DNA from: Kibdelosporangium aridum
GTDB taxonomy: Bacteria > Actinomycetota > Actinomycetes > Mycobacteriales > Pseudonocardiaceae
Assembly (NCBI RefSeq): GCF_900176515.1
Contig: NZ_FWXV01000009.1
Coordinates: 434,001 to 498,000 of the forward strand
Length of the DNA stretch: 64,000 nt
Direction: 5' to 3'
Each line of letters begins with the position of its first letter. Position 1 is the first letter of the stretch. Both the position numbers and the translations under genes were made by a program. Below the pieces are notes generated by a model. It was not told the origin of the DNA. It ran no database searches and saw nothing but the letters and a program-made list of their open reading frames with translations. Positions 8,402-16,772 of this stretch are shown in pieces.

Positions 8402-9859
8402 ATGTCGCACTACCCCCGTGCGTCCAGGACAGCGGTGGTAACAATCGCGTTTCTCGCGATTACGACCCTGTCATCCACCGCGGACGCCGCTCCGGTTCCG
8501 GTGACCCCGGCCCCGGACATCGCCCCTGAAATGTATGCAGCCCTGCAGCGGGACGTCGGGCTGACCCCCGACGCGGCCCGCGCCCGGCTCGCGGCTGACA
8601 AGCACGCGAGCGACACCGGAAACACCCTGCGCAAGCACATACCGGCAAGTTTTGGAGGCGCGTGGATCGACGCAGGCAAGCTCGTCGTCGGCGTAACCGA
8701 CAGCAAGGCGCTGGAAGCGGTGCACGCGGCAGGCGGACAAGCGCGCCTGGTTTCCCGCACCGAAGGACACCTGGACGCCGTCAAGTCCAAACTGGACGCC
8801 AACTCCGCACTGGCACCCGCCACGGTGCCCGGCTGGTTCGTCGACCCGACGAGCAACAGCGTAGTGATCAAGTCCCGGCCGTCTGATTTCCGCGCCGCCT
8901 ACCGCTTCGCTGCCGTGTCGGGCGCCGACATGTCGGCGATCCGCGTCGAGGCCAGCGAAGAATCACCCCAGCCCCTGATCGACGTGATCGGCGGAAACGC
9001 CTACTACATCGGCAGCGGAACGCGGTGTTCGATCGGCTTCTCGGTGAACGGCGGATTCGTCACCGCAGGACACTGCGGCCGAACCGGCGCGACCACAACC
9101 CAGCCCAGCGGAACCTTCCGCGGGTCCAGCTTCCCAGGCAACGACTACGCCTGGGTGCAGGTGGCGGCAGGCAACACACCCCGCGGCCTGGTGAACAACT
9201 ACCAAGGTGGAACGGTGTCCGTCAGCGGCTCGCAAGACGCAGCCGTCGGCGCAACCGTCTGCCGCTCCGGCTCAACGACCGGCTGGCACTGCGGCACGAT
9301 CCGTGCCCGGAATACGTCGGTCACCTACCCACAGGGAACGGTGTCCGGCCTGATCCAGACCAACGTATGCGCCGAACCCGGCGACTCCGGCGGCTCACTG
9401 CTGGCCGGAACGCAGGCACAAGGCGTGACCTCGGGCGGATCGGGCAACTGCAGGTCCGGCGGGACAACGTACTTCCAGCCGGTGAACGAGATCCTGCAGA
9501 CCTACGGCCTGACCCTGGTCACCGGCGGTGGCGGACCCGGCCCCGGCACCTGCGAGAACCCGCAGAACACCTACAACGGATCACTCACGTCCAACCAGAG
9601 CGCGTACCAGCCGAACGGAGGTTCGTACACATCGAACGCTTCGGGTGCGCACATCGGTTGCCTGAACAGCCCGGCAGGCACAGACTTCGACCTGTACCTG
9701 GAGAAGCAAAGCGGTTCAACGTGGACAGTCGTGGCAAAGTCCGACAGCCCGCAGAACACCGAAACCATCAACTACAACGGCACAGCGGGGACATACCGGT
9801 ACCGCGTGCACGCCTACAGCGGTTCCGGCACCTACACACTGGGTGTCTCGAAGCCATAG
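8402..9859 (+). CDS. Secreted S1 (alpha-lytic/streptogrisin-type) serine protease with C-terminal PPC-like domain
   Basis: A 485-aa preproprotease. Residues 1-29 are a signal peptide (TAVVTIAFLAITTLSSTADAA). A long pro-region follows (ALQRDVGLTPDAARARLAAD to GGNAYYIG), typical of S1E proteases that need a folding propeptide. The mature domain has the triad His in FVTAGHCG (~223), Asp in GNDYAWVQV (~247) and Ser in PGDSGGSLLAG (~328), with disulfide cysteines. After a Gly/Pro linker (GGGGPGPGTC) the last ~100 residues (GTDFDLYLEKQ, YRYRVHAYSGSGTYTLGV) form a pre-peptidase/PPC-like beta-sandwich. It converges with the SSI-type inhibitor gene across a repeat element, suggesting a protease-inhibitor pair. 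Confidence 0.93.
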   Translation: MSHYPRASRTAVVTIAFLAITTLSSTADAAPVPVTPAPDIAPEMYAALQRDVGLTPDAARARLAADKHASDTGNTLRKHIPASFGGAWIDAGKLVVGVTDSKALEAVHAAGGQARLVSRTEGHLDAVKSKLDANSALAPATVPGWFVDPTSNSVVIKSRPSDFRAAYRFAAVSGADMSAIRVEASEESPQPLIDVIGGNAYYIGSGTRCSIGFSVNGGFVTAGHCGRTGATTTQPSGTFRGSSFPGNDYAWVQVAAGNTPRGLVNNYQGGTVSVSGSQDAAVGATVCRSGSTTGWHCGTIRARNTSVTYPQGTVSGLIQTNVCAEPGDSGGSLLAGTQAQGVTSGGSGNCRSGGTTYFQPVNEILQTYGLTLVTGGGGPGPGTCENPQNTYNGSLTSNQSAYQPNGGSYTSNASGAHIGCLNSPAGTDFDLYLEKQSGSTWTVVAKSDSPQNTETINYNGTAGTYRYRVHAYSGSGTYTLGVSKP

Positions 9860-9869
9860 GTGAGTAAGT

Positions 9870-9908
9870 GAATGGCCCCTCACGCGCCCTGCACGTGAGG
9901 GGCCATTC
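9870..9908. terminator. 15-bp perfect inverted repeat after the protease gene
   Basis: Arms 9870-9884 and 9894-9908 (GAATGGCCCCTCACG and its complement) pair perfectly around a 9-nt loop, 10 bp after the protease stop codon. This is a classical actinomycete hairpin terminator without a T-run. Confidence 0.8.
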
Positions 9909-10030
9909 CAAGCGGCGGGCCCACCTAAACACGCAGCTGGCTCGGCGAGCCTAGAGCACCCCACCGACAAAAAGTCGCGCCCGAACTAAGCACCCCCCGA
10001 TGACCCAAAGTACCGAAGGGGTCTGACAAA

Positions 10031-10316
10031 GGTGCGCCGCAGCCGAAGCGAAGGCACTCAACCCAAGTGGAGGCGCGCCCGAAGAACAGTGAAGGCGCGC
10101 CCGGGCCCTAGTGAAGGCGCGCCCGGAGCACGAAGAGGCGCGCCCTGAGCAGTAGTCGGCGCGATTTTGTGTGGAGTGGCGCCGCAAATAAGCTTGTCGG
10201 CGGGGCAGGGCCGCAGGTCCTGCCCGCTTTCCCTGTCCTTTGCGGCGCAGAGGCTCCACACCAAATCGCGCCGACCCCGACACAGGGGCGCGCCGAAGGC
10301 GACCCAAGAGCGCGCC
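10031..10316. repeat. Dispersed hairpin/GGCGCGCC-array element, copy A
   Basis: The core is a ~119-bp imperfect palindrome. Outer arms 10156-10176 and 10254-10274 match at 20 of 21 positions, inner arms 10179-10188 and 10239-10248 at 10 of 10, and there is a central GGGCAGG/CCTGCCC hairpin (10203-10225). The flanks carry GGCGCGCC octamers at 10072, 10094, 10116, 10137 and 10287, degenerate ones at 10031 (GGTGCGCC), 10053 and 10309, and GGCGCGAT at 10158 within the arm, giving a ~21-22 bp period. Part of the intervening unit is AGTGAA. A second copy lies inverted at 44807-45130. This copy sits between the convergent protease and inhibitor genes. No believable gene is present in the 476-bp gap 9860-10335. 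Confidence 0.9.
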
Positions 10317-10335
10317 CTAGCCACCCAAAGTCCTC

Positions 10336-10743
10336 TTACCAGCGAAAAACGTCATTGCTCTCCGCAGCCGCCACACAGTGGTTGGCGTAAACGAACTCAA
10401 AATCAACCCGCTTACCCTTGTACCTGCCCTTAGCCCGAGCGGTAACCGGGTCGTAAATCATCGGGCAGTTCGTACCAACGGTCGCAGGCAGTTTGGTGAA
10501 GTCACCACCTACCTCGTCGATCGCCGCGCAGGCCCTTTCCCTGCGCGGGTGCGAGCCGGTGACGTTCTCCGGGTCGTCACACCCAAGGGTCCGTGTATCC
10601 GGAACGATCAAGGTGTGCTCGTCCTGCAGGGACAGCACCAGGGTCGGCAGCGCGGGCGCGGCGGACGCGGGCGCGAGTAGCAGTGCGGCTGCCAGCGCCG
10701 ACACGCATGCACCGACAGCGATGGGTTTGAGGGAAGACTGCAT
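10336..10743 (-). CDS. SSI-family secreted subtilisin inhibitor
   Basis: A 135-aa protein with a signal peptide (residues 1-29, ending PASAA) and a Streptomyces subtilisin inhibitor domain. The four family cysteines are at C55, C72, C93 and C123 (expected pairs C55-C72 and C93-C123). The reactive-site loop is NCPMIYDPVT with M95 as the P1 residue and I96 as P1', compared with Met-Val in classical SSI; a Met P1 favours subtilisin-like targets. The conserved GSHP and FxxxYANHC regions are present. It lies 35 bp downstream of pucR on the same strand but probably has its own promoter. It faces the secreted S1 protease gene and may restrain that or another extracellular protease. Confidence 0.93.
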   Translation of the reverse strand: MQSSLKPIAVGACVSALAAALLLAPASAAPALPTLVLSLQDEHTLIVPDTRTLGCDDPENVTGSHPRRERACAAIDEVGGDFTKLPATVGTNCPMIYDPVTARAKGRYKGKRVDFEFVYANHCVAAAESNDVFRW

Positions 10744-10778
10744 ACCCGATCTATCGGCCCGTCAAACCTCACGCTGTG

Positions 10779-12410
10779 TTACTCGTCTGGGTGATGTGCC
10801 TGCACATCCAGGGTCAGTAATGCCACATAGAGCGACAGCATCGATTCAGGGTCTTCCAGTGACACGCCGAGGACCTGCTCGATCCGGGAAAGCTGTTGGT
10901 AGTACGCGGTTCTGGACATGTGCGCTGCCGCTGCCGCCGCCGACTTGTTGCCGCCCTGTTCACAGTAGTGCCGCAGGGTCTCCACCAGGCGACTGCCGTG
11001 GCTGGCGTCGCGCGTCAGCAACGGGCCGAGCTCACGGTCGGTGAACGCCGTGACGCGTTCGTCGTTGGCCAGCAGATGGAGCAGGCCACGCAGCCGTACG
11101 TCGTCGAGCCGGTGATACAAGCGGTCCGAAGTGGACCGCAAGGCGGCGTCGGCAACATGGGCCGCTTCGACCATGGTCCGGCGGGCACCCGTGACCCGGT
11201 CGACGGTCGTACCGACGGCCACCACAACCGGCTGTGCGCGTTGCGTGGCCGCGGCGGCGTGGTGGACCTCTTTGGCCAGTTTGCGCAGAACGTTGGCGAC
11301 TTCTGCTTGCGGCGGCAGGGAAAGCAACGCCCGTACGCTCGTGTCATCCACAACGCCGACCAACGCGGCCGTCTGCGCGCGCCGGGCCGCGAGAGCCGTG
11401 GCCTCGGCGAGGTCGCGCAATACCTCCTGAGTCGCCATAGCCGGCGCGGGGTTCACGCCAGTGCGCGGCCGTACGGCGACGCCGACGAGCCTGCGGTGTT
11501 CTAGCGGTACGCCAAGCGCGGCGGACCGTGCGTTGATGTCGGCGCCTGGGGTGGACAGCATCTCCGTCAGGAGCGTGCGGTGCGCGTGTCGTTCCAGGCC
11601 TTCCCGGTCGCGCGCGACCAACCGGTGTACGGCCAGTGCGGACGCGGCGCGTTCGGCTACCACGATGTGCCGGTGCGGCGGTGGCTCCGGGCACAACAGC
11701 ACGAGTCTGCCCCAGTCATTGCCCCTCGCGCCGACGACGGTCACCAGCCAACCCACCTCAGGGTCGTAACTGGTCCGCTCGGTGAGTTGGACCGCGCGCG
11801 AGCGCCGTGCCCAGTCGCGCAGCAAATCGCCTGGGTTCCCGCCAGCTGTGTCATACGCGAGGACGTCATGGGAGAGCGTCTCGAGTACGACAGGCCGTCC
11901 GACCGTACGGGCAACCTCGCGTAGGACCTCGGCGGGTTCGGCGCCCGCGACGGTCAGCGCTGTGAACGTCTCATGCACCTGCTCGGCCGCGCGCAACTCG
12001 GCGACCTGGGCATCCACGATCAGCCCGACCACGGCCTCGGTCACGCTGACGAACCGCGTCTCCTCGGACAGCGTCACCAACGGCACGCCGCGGCGCTCCG
12101 CGGCGGCGACGAAGGCCTGCGGCAACTTGTCGCTCCAATGCCGCAGCAACTCGACCACGATGCCCGCGACACCGACTTCGGCCAGCTCGTCGACGTACTT
12201 GGTCAGGCCGTCCGGTTCGTCCGGTAGCGCGATTCCGGTGGTCAGCACGAGCTCGTCACCACGCAGCAGGTGCGCGATGTCGGCGACCTCGGCGACGTGC
12301 ACCCAGCGCACGCGCCTGTCCAGCGCGCCATGAGCCGCCACAACACGCGGCTTGCCCTCCCTGATCGCGGGCAGGGCCAGTGCGTCGGCGACCGTCGGGT
12401 ACACGAACAC
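10779..12410 (-). CDS. pucR: PucR-family transcriptional regulator
   Basis: Regulator of purine/pyrimidine-type catabolism. It has an N-terminal PucR sensory domain (VADALALPAIREGKPRVV, VRWVHVAEVADIAHLLRGDELVLTTG), a middle GGDEF-like CdaR region and a C-terminal HTH_30 (GGNKSAAAAAAHMSRTAYYQQLSRIEQVLG). The frame is open to an ATG at 12479. I prefer the GTG at 12410 because the PucR domain starts at FVYPTVADALALPA; this gives 543 aa and leaves a ~104-bp divergent promoter region before the aminotransferase gene. A GTG at 12404 is equally possible. Divergence from the beta-amino acid aminotransferase and MMSDH genes makes it the likely regulator of this locus. Confidence 0.9.
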   Translation of the reverse strand: MFVYPTVADALALPAIREGKPRVVAAHGALDRRVRWVHVAEVADIAHLLRGDELVLTTGIALPDEPDGLTKYVDELAEVGVAGIVVELLRHWSDKLPQAFVAAAERRGVPLVTLSEETRFVSVTEAVVGLIVDAQVAELRAAEQVHETFTALTVAGAEPAEVLREVARTVGRPVVLETLSHDVLAYDTAGGNPGDLLRDWARRSRAVQLTERTSYDPEVGWLVTVVGARGNDWGRLVLLCPEPPPHRHIVVAERAASALAVHRLVARDREGLERHAHRTLLTEMLSTPGADINARSAALGVPLEHRRLVGVAVRPRTGVNPAPAMATQEVLRDLAEATALAARRAQTAALVGVVDDTSVRALLSLPPQAEVANVLRKLAKEVHHAAAATQRAQPVVVAVGTTVDRVTGARRTMVEAAHVADAALRSTSDRLYHRLDDVRLRGLLHLLANDERVTAFTDRELGPLLTRDASHGSRLVETLRHYCEQGGNKSAAAAAAHMSRTAYYQQLSRIEQVLGVSLEDPESMLSLYVALLTLDVQAHHPDE

Positions 12411-12514
12411 AATGTAAGGCTTCGACGCGGGTTCGGGTACAGGTTGTCCGTAGTGGTCTCGGGGCGGTTCCCAGCACACTCGACCACAGGAACCCGTGGA
12501 TCCCGGAGGTTGCT
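12411..12514. promoter_or_regulatory. Divergent pucR / aminotransferase promoter region
   Basis: A short intergenic region between pucR (minus) and the aminotransferase gene (plus). It carries the aminotransferase Shine-Dalgarno GGAGG (12505-12509), 5 nt before GTG 12515. Promoter boxes are not clear to the eye. By location it is the best candidate for a PucR binding site. Confidence 0.45.
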
Positions 12515-13831
12515 GTGCCCGATTCAGTGCCCCAAGACGACCTGCTGCAACGACACCGTGCCGTCCTGCCGACCTGGCTGTCGCTGTACTACGCCGAACC
12601 GATCGAGATCGTCGGCGGTCAGGGGCGCCGGGTCACCGACTCCAACGGCCGGGAGTACCTGGACTTCTTCGCGGGCATCCTGACCAACGCGATCGGCTAC
12701 GACATCGGCGAGATCAGCGACGCGATCCGGGCGCAGGTCGACTCGGGCGTCCTGCACACGTCCACGCTGTACCTGATCCGCAAGCAGGTCGAGCTGGCCG
12801 AGAAGATCGCCGAGGTGTCCGGGATCCCGGACGCGAAGGTCTTCTTCACCAACTCAGGTACCGAAGCCAACGAGACCGCGCTGCTGCTGGCGACCCAGTA
12901 CCGCAAGAGCGACCAGGTCCTCGCGCTGCGCAACTCCTACCACGGCAGGACTTTCGCCGCGATGGGCATCACCGGCAACCGCGGCTGGTCGGCCAGTTCG
13001 CTGTCGCCGTTGAAGGTCAGTTACGTGCACGGCGGCTACCGGATGCGCGGCCCGTTCGCCGCGTACAACGACGCCGAGTACATCGCCGCGTGCGTCGAGG
13101 ATTTGCGGGAGATCCTCGAAGTCACCACGGCGGGTGACGTGGCCTGCATGATCGCCGAGCCGATCCAGGGCGTCGGCGGCTTCAACGTCCCGCCGGACGG
13201 GCTGTTCGGCGAGATGAAGAAAGTACTGGACGAGTACGGGATCCTGTTCATCTCCGACGAGGTGCAGACCGGGTGGGGGCGCACCGGCGAGCACTTCTGG
13301 GGCATCCAGGCGCACGGTGTCGTACCGGACGCGATGACCTTCGCCAAGGGCCTGGGCAATGGCCTCGCGATCGGTGGCGTGGTCGCTCGGGGGGATCTGA
13401 TGGACTGCCTGAAGGCGAACTCGATCTCCACGTTCGGCGGCAACCCGATCTCCACGGCAGGGGCGAAGGCCGCGCTGGATTACCTGCTGGACAAGGACTT
13501 GCAGGCCAACGCGGCCAAGCTGGGCAGCATGCTGATCAACGGGCTGCGTGACGTCTCGGCGGAGAACCCGGTGGTGGCCGATGTGCGCGGCAAGGGCCTG
13601 ATGATCGGTCTGGAGCTGGTCGGCCCGGACGGTCGCTCGCCGAGCCCGGCCGCGGCCGCCCGGTTGCTGGAGGAGACCAAGGCGCGCGGGCTGCTGGTCG
13701 GCAAGGGCGGCCTGCACAACAACGTGGTCCGGCTGGCGCCGCCGCTGAGCCTGACCGAGGACGAGGCCGAGGAAGGCCTGGCCATCCTGAGCGAGTCGAT
13801 CACCGTGGTGGACAAGGAGAACAAGGCGTGA
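12515..13831 (+). CDS. Class III omega-aminotransferase (beta-alanine / beta-aminoisobutyrate type)
   Basis: A 438-aa PLP enzyme of the alanine-glyoxylate aminotransferase 2 / beta-alanine:pyruvate group. It shows the phosphate-binding NSGTEANETALLLA (from about residue 113), SYHGRT, the cofactor aspartate in ISDEVQTGWGRTG and Schiff-base lysine K278 (MTFAKGLGNGL). The start is GTG 12515, with GGAGG 5 nt upstream. It overlaps the next gene by 4 bp (GTGA). In context it should transaminate beta-alanine or beta-aminoisobutyrate, the end products of reductive pyrimidine cleavage, to malonate or methylmalonate semialdehyde for the adjacent MMSDH. A GABA transaminase activity cannot be excluded. 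Confidence 0.9.
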   Translation: MPDSVPQDDLLQRHRAVLPTWLSLYYAEPIEIVGGQGRRVTDSNGREYLDFFAGILTNAIGYDIGEISDAIRAQVDSGVLHTSTLYLIRKQVELAEKIAEVSGIPDAKVFFTNSGTEANETALLLATQYRKSDQVLALRNSYHGRTFAAMGITGNRGWSASSLSPLKVSYVHGGYRMRGPFAAYNDAEYIAACVEDLREILEVTTAGDVACMIAEPIQGVGGFNVPPDGLFGEMKKVLDEYGILFISDEVQTGWGRTGEHFWGIQAHGVVPDAMTFAKGLGNGLAIGGVVARGDLMDCLKANSISTFGGNPISTAGAKAALDYLLDKDLQANAAKLGSMLINGLRDVSAENPVVADVRGKGLMIGLELVGPDGRSPSPAAAARLLEETKARGLLVGKGGLHNNVVRLAPPLSLTEDEAEEGLAILSESITVVDKENKA

Positions 13832-15324
13832 CGTCGAGGATCACCCACTGGATCAACGGCAAGCCATGGGACGGACCCGCTGAGAAGACCGGCGAGGTCT
13901 ACGACCCGGCCACCGGCCAAGTCAGCGGGCACGTCGACTTCGCGTCGCAGTCCGAAGTAGACGCCGCGGTGGCAGCTGCGGCGGCGGCCTTCCCGGCGTG
14001 GCGCGATGCTTCGCTCGCAAAACGATCAAATGTGCTCTTCAAGTTCCGTGAACTTCTGGCGGCGCGGAAAAGCGAGCTCGCCGCGATCGTGACCGCGGAG
14101 CACGGCAAGGTGCTCGACGACGCGGCGGGTGAGGTGCAGCGGGCCCTTGAAGCCGTGGAGTTCGCTTGCGGCATCCCGCATCTGCTCAAGGGCGGTTTCA
14201 GCGAGAACGTCTCCACGAAGGTGGACGTGTACTCGATCCAGCAGCCGCTGGGCGTGGTCGCGGTGATCTCACCGTTCAATTTCCCGGCGATGGTGCCGTT
14301 GTGGTTCGTCCCCAACGCGATCGCTTGTGGCAACACGGTTGTGCTGAAGCCGTCGGAGAAGGACCCGTCGGCTTCGGTGTTCATCGCGGAGTTGTGGGCC
14401 GAAGCCGGATTGCCCGACGGCGTGCTGAATGTCGTGCACGGTGACAAGGTCGCCGTCGACGGTCTGCTGGAACATCGTTCGGTGAAGGCTGTTTCGTTTG
14501 TCGGGTCGACGCCTATCGCCCGGTATGTCTACGAAACCGGGACACGGCACGGCAAACGCGTGCAGGCCTTGGGTGGTGCCAAGAACCACATGGTCGTCCT
14601 GCCGGACGCGGACCTGGATCTGGCCGCGGACGCGGCGGTGTCCGCCGGGTTCGGTTCGGCGGGGGAGCGGTGCATGGCCATCTCGGTGGTCGTCGCGGTC
14701 GACCCGATCGGTGACGAACTGGTCGAGAAGATCGCCTCCCGGATGGCTTCGCTGCACATCGGTGACGGCAGGCGCACGGGGTGTGAAATGGGCCCGTTGG
14801 TGACTCGCGCGCACAGGGATCGCGTCGAGTCCTATGTGGAGGCGGGTGTGGCATCGGGGGCCACACTGGCCGTTGACGGGCGTGATCACCCGGTCGACGG
14901 GGCGGCCGAGGGCTTCTGGCTCGGGCCGACACTGTTCGACCGGGTGAACACAGACATGTCGATCTACACGGACGAGATCTTCGGCCCGGTGCTTTCGGTC
15001 GTGCGGTCGCCTTCGTATGACGAAGCACTGGAGTTGGTGAACAGCAACCCGTACGGCAACGGCACCGCGATCTTCACCAACGACGGCGGGGCAGCGCGGC
15101 GGTTCCAGAACGAGGTCGAGGTCGGCATGGTCGGCGTGAACGTGCCGATTCCGGTGCCGGTCGGGTACTACTCGTTCGGCGGGTGGAAGGATTCGCTGTT
15201 CGGCGACACGCATGCGTATGGCCCGCATGGGATCCACTTCTTCACGCGGTCCAAAGTGGTCACCAACCGGTGGCTCGACCCGTCACACGGCGGGGTCAAC
15301 CTGGGGTTCCCGCGTAACGTGTAG
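13828..15324 (+). CDS. mmsA: CoA-acylating methylmalonate-semialdehyde dehydrogenase
   Basis: A 498-aa ALDH-superfamily enzyme converting methylmalonate or malonate semialdehyde plus CoA and NAD+ to propionyl- or acetyl-CoA, CO2 and NADH. It shows ISPFNFPAMVPLWF, VVLKPSEKDPSAS, VSFVGSTPIARYVYE and the catalytic cysteine in SAGERCMAIS (~281), as in MMSDH. The C-terminus (FFTRSKVVTNRWLDPS) is typical of MmsA. Translation is coupled to the aminotransferase by a GTGA overlap. It completes the pathway from pyrimidines through beta-amino acids to CoA thioesters, and could also serve valine or inositol breakdown. Confidence 0.95.
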   Translation: MTSRITHWINGKPWDGPAEKTGEVYDPATGQVSGHVDFASQSEVDAAVAAAAAAFPAWRDASLAKRSNVLFKFRELLAARKSELAAIVTAEHGKVLDDAAGEVQRALEAVEFACGIPHLLKGGFSENVSTKVDVYSIQQPLGVVAVISPFNFPAMVPLWFVPNAIACGNTVVLKPSEKDPSASVFIAELWAEAGLPDGVLNVVHGDKVAVDGLLEHRSVKAVSFVGSTPIARYVYETGTRHGKRVQALGGAKNHMVVLPDADLDLAADAAVSAGFGSAGERCMAISVVVAVDPIGDELVEKIASRMASLHIGDGRRTGCEMGPLVTRAHRDRVESYVEAGVASGATLAVDGRDHPVDGAAEGFWLGPTLFDRVNTDMSIYTDEIFGPVLSVVRSPSYDEALELVNSNPYGNGTAIFTNDGGAARRFQNEVEVGMVGVNVPIPVPVGYYSFGGWKDSLFGDTHAYGPHGIHFFTRSKVVTNRWLDPSHGGVNLGFPRNV

Positions 15325-15327
15325 GCC

Positions 15328-15642
15328 ATGCTGAAGGTGATGGCGTTCCTGGTCCGAAAGCCCGGGCTCACGATGGACGAGTTCGTGGACCACTACGAAA
15401 ACCACCACGTCCCGCTCATCGTGAGCCAGGGCCACGGGCTGCTTGGCTACAAACGCAATTACATCCGCGACGGTGCTGACGGGGTCGATGTGGTCAGCGA
15501 GTTCTACTTCGCGAACGAGGCTTCGTACCGATCGTGGGCCGCAGCCATGTACTCACCGGAAACCGGGGTGGCTGCCGATGAGGCGAACTTCCTCGACCGC
15601 TCGAAGACTCGGTCGTACGTGGTCGAGGAGCACACCAGTTAG
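15328..15642 (+). CDS. EthD-domain protein
   Basis: A 104-aa ferredoxin-like (dimeric alpha+beta barrel) protein of the EthD family, with the motifs KPGLTMDEFVDHYENHHVPL and VSEFYFANEASYRSW. It starts 3 bp after mmsA and is probably in the same transcript. Its 3' end overlaps the convergent site-2 protease gene by 4 bp. EthD-like proteins accompany many catabolic operons; the reaction here is unknown. Confidence 0.88.
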   Translation: MLKVMAFLVRKPGLTMDEFVDHYENHHVPLIVSQGHGLLGYKRNYIRDGADGVDVVSEFYFANEASYRSWAAAMYSPETGVAADEANFLDRSKTRSYVVEEHTS

Positions 15643-16760
15643 GTCAAGCGGATCGGGTTGACGATGTCGGCGGTCACCGTCAGAGCGACGAACAGGCCGC
15701 CGATCGCCACAAGCGCCATGGTCACCGTGGCCAGGCGGTTGTAGTCGACCGGACCGAGAGCCGGGCGGCCACGTGCTTGGCGGATCCGGTCGCGGACCTT
15801 CTCGTACCACGTGACCGCGATGTGCCCGCCGTCCAGAGGCAGCAACGGCAGCAGGTTGAACACGCCGAGGAAGAAGTTCAAGCCCGCCAACAACATCACG
15901 AAGATCGACCACAGCCCAGCCTCGACCGCCTCGCCGCCGAGCCTGCTCGCGCCCACCACGCTCACTGGTGTGTTGGGGTCACGTTCGCCGCCGAACACCG
16001 CGTGCACCAGTGCGGGAACGCGTTGCGGCATCTCGATCAGGCGCTGGAATGTCTGGGCGAACATCTGCCCGGTGAACGCGGTCGAGGCGCCCACCGCGTC
16101 GACCGGACCGTACTGGAAGTTCGTCTGGATGCCGGCGCCGATCACGCCGATCTCGCCGACGCCCTCCCGGTACACCCTTGGAATGTCCACAGTGAACGTC
16201 AAGGTCTCCGAGCCGCGCTGTACCTCGACCGGAGTCGGACCGGACTGGGCCCGGACAACGGCCACCATCTCCTGCCAGGTGGTGGTTTGCTGACCGGCCA
16301 CCGACAGGACCTGGTCGCCCGGTTGGATGCCCGCCGCCGCTGCCGCCCCACCCGCCGTGTCGCCAAGGACGGGCTTGCTGGCGGTGTTGGGCAGGCCCAA
16401 GGTCATCGCCATCACGTAGAGGATCAGGAACCCCAGGACGAAGTGCGTCAACGGCCCGGCCGCCATGACAGCGGTGCGCTGCCAGGTCTTGAAGTTCCAC
16501 ATCGGACGCTCGTCCTGGACCCGGTCGTCCAGGGTCGTCATGCCCGAGATGTCGCAGAAACCGCCGATCGGGACGGCCTTGAGACCGTACTCGATCCCCT
16601 TGCGCCGGAACGAGAACACCGTCGGCCCCATCCCGACGAAGAACCTGCGCACCTTCATCCCGAAGGCCCGCGCGGTCAACATGTGCCCGGCTTCGTGCAG
16701 CGCCAGCGAAAGACACACGCACACTGCGAACAGCACGATACCGGCGATGTAGGCGACCAC
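15639..16760 (-). CDS. M50 site-2 protease (RseP/Rip1-like)
   Basis: A 373-aa intramembrane zinc metalloprotease that cleaves membrane-embedded substrates such as anti-sigma factors. The zinc motif HEAGH is at residues 22-26 in the first membrane helix, a PDZ domain lies around 125-200 (GIQPGDQVLSVAGQQTTTWQEM), and the third ligand motif NLLPLLPLDGGH lies near residue 315, followed by a final membrane helix. Mycobacterial Rip1 is normally located between dxr and ispG; here it sits apart, 12 bp downstream of an unrecognised 251-aa gene. It may therefore be a paralogue with a private substrate. The nearby ECF sigma/propeller pair is a speculative candidate. Confidence 0.92.
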   Translation of the reverse strand: MVAYIAGIVLFAVCVCLSLALHEAGHMLTARAFGMKVRRFFVGMGPTVFSFRRKGIEYGLKAVPIGGFCDISGMTTLDDRVQDERPMWNFKTWQRTAVMAAGPLTHFVLGFLILYVMAMTLGLPNTASKPVLGDTAGGAAAAAGIQPGDQVLSVAGQQTTTWQEMVAVVRAQSGPTPVEVQRGSETLTFTVDIPRVYREGVGEIGVIGAGIQTNFQYGPVDAVGASTAFTGQMFAQTFQRLIEMPQRVPALVHAVFGGERDPNTPVSVVGASRLGGEAVEAGLWSIFVMLLAGLNFFLGVFNLLPLLPLDGGHIAVTWYEKVRDRIRQARGRPALGPVDYNRLATVTMALVAIGGLFVALTVTADIVNPIRLT

Positions 16761-16772
16761 CGGGCGACTCTC

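Noticed and set aside
9716-9970. 84-codon minus-strand open frame at the protease 3' end
   Set aside because: It spans the protease terminator and reads Gly/Ala/Arg-rich sequence; shadow.
10031-10144. Could the regularly spaced GGCGCGCC units be a CRISPR array?
   Set aside because: The period is only ~22 bp, the repeat is 8 bp, the spacers share sequence, and no cas gene is present.
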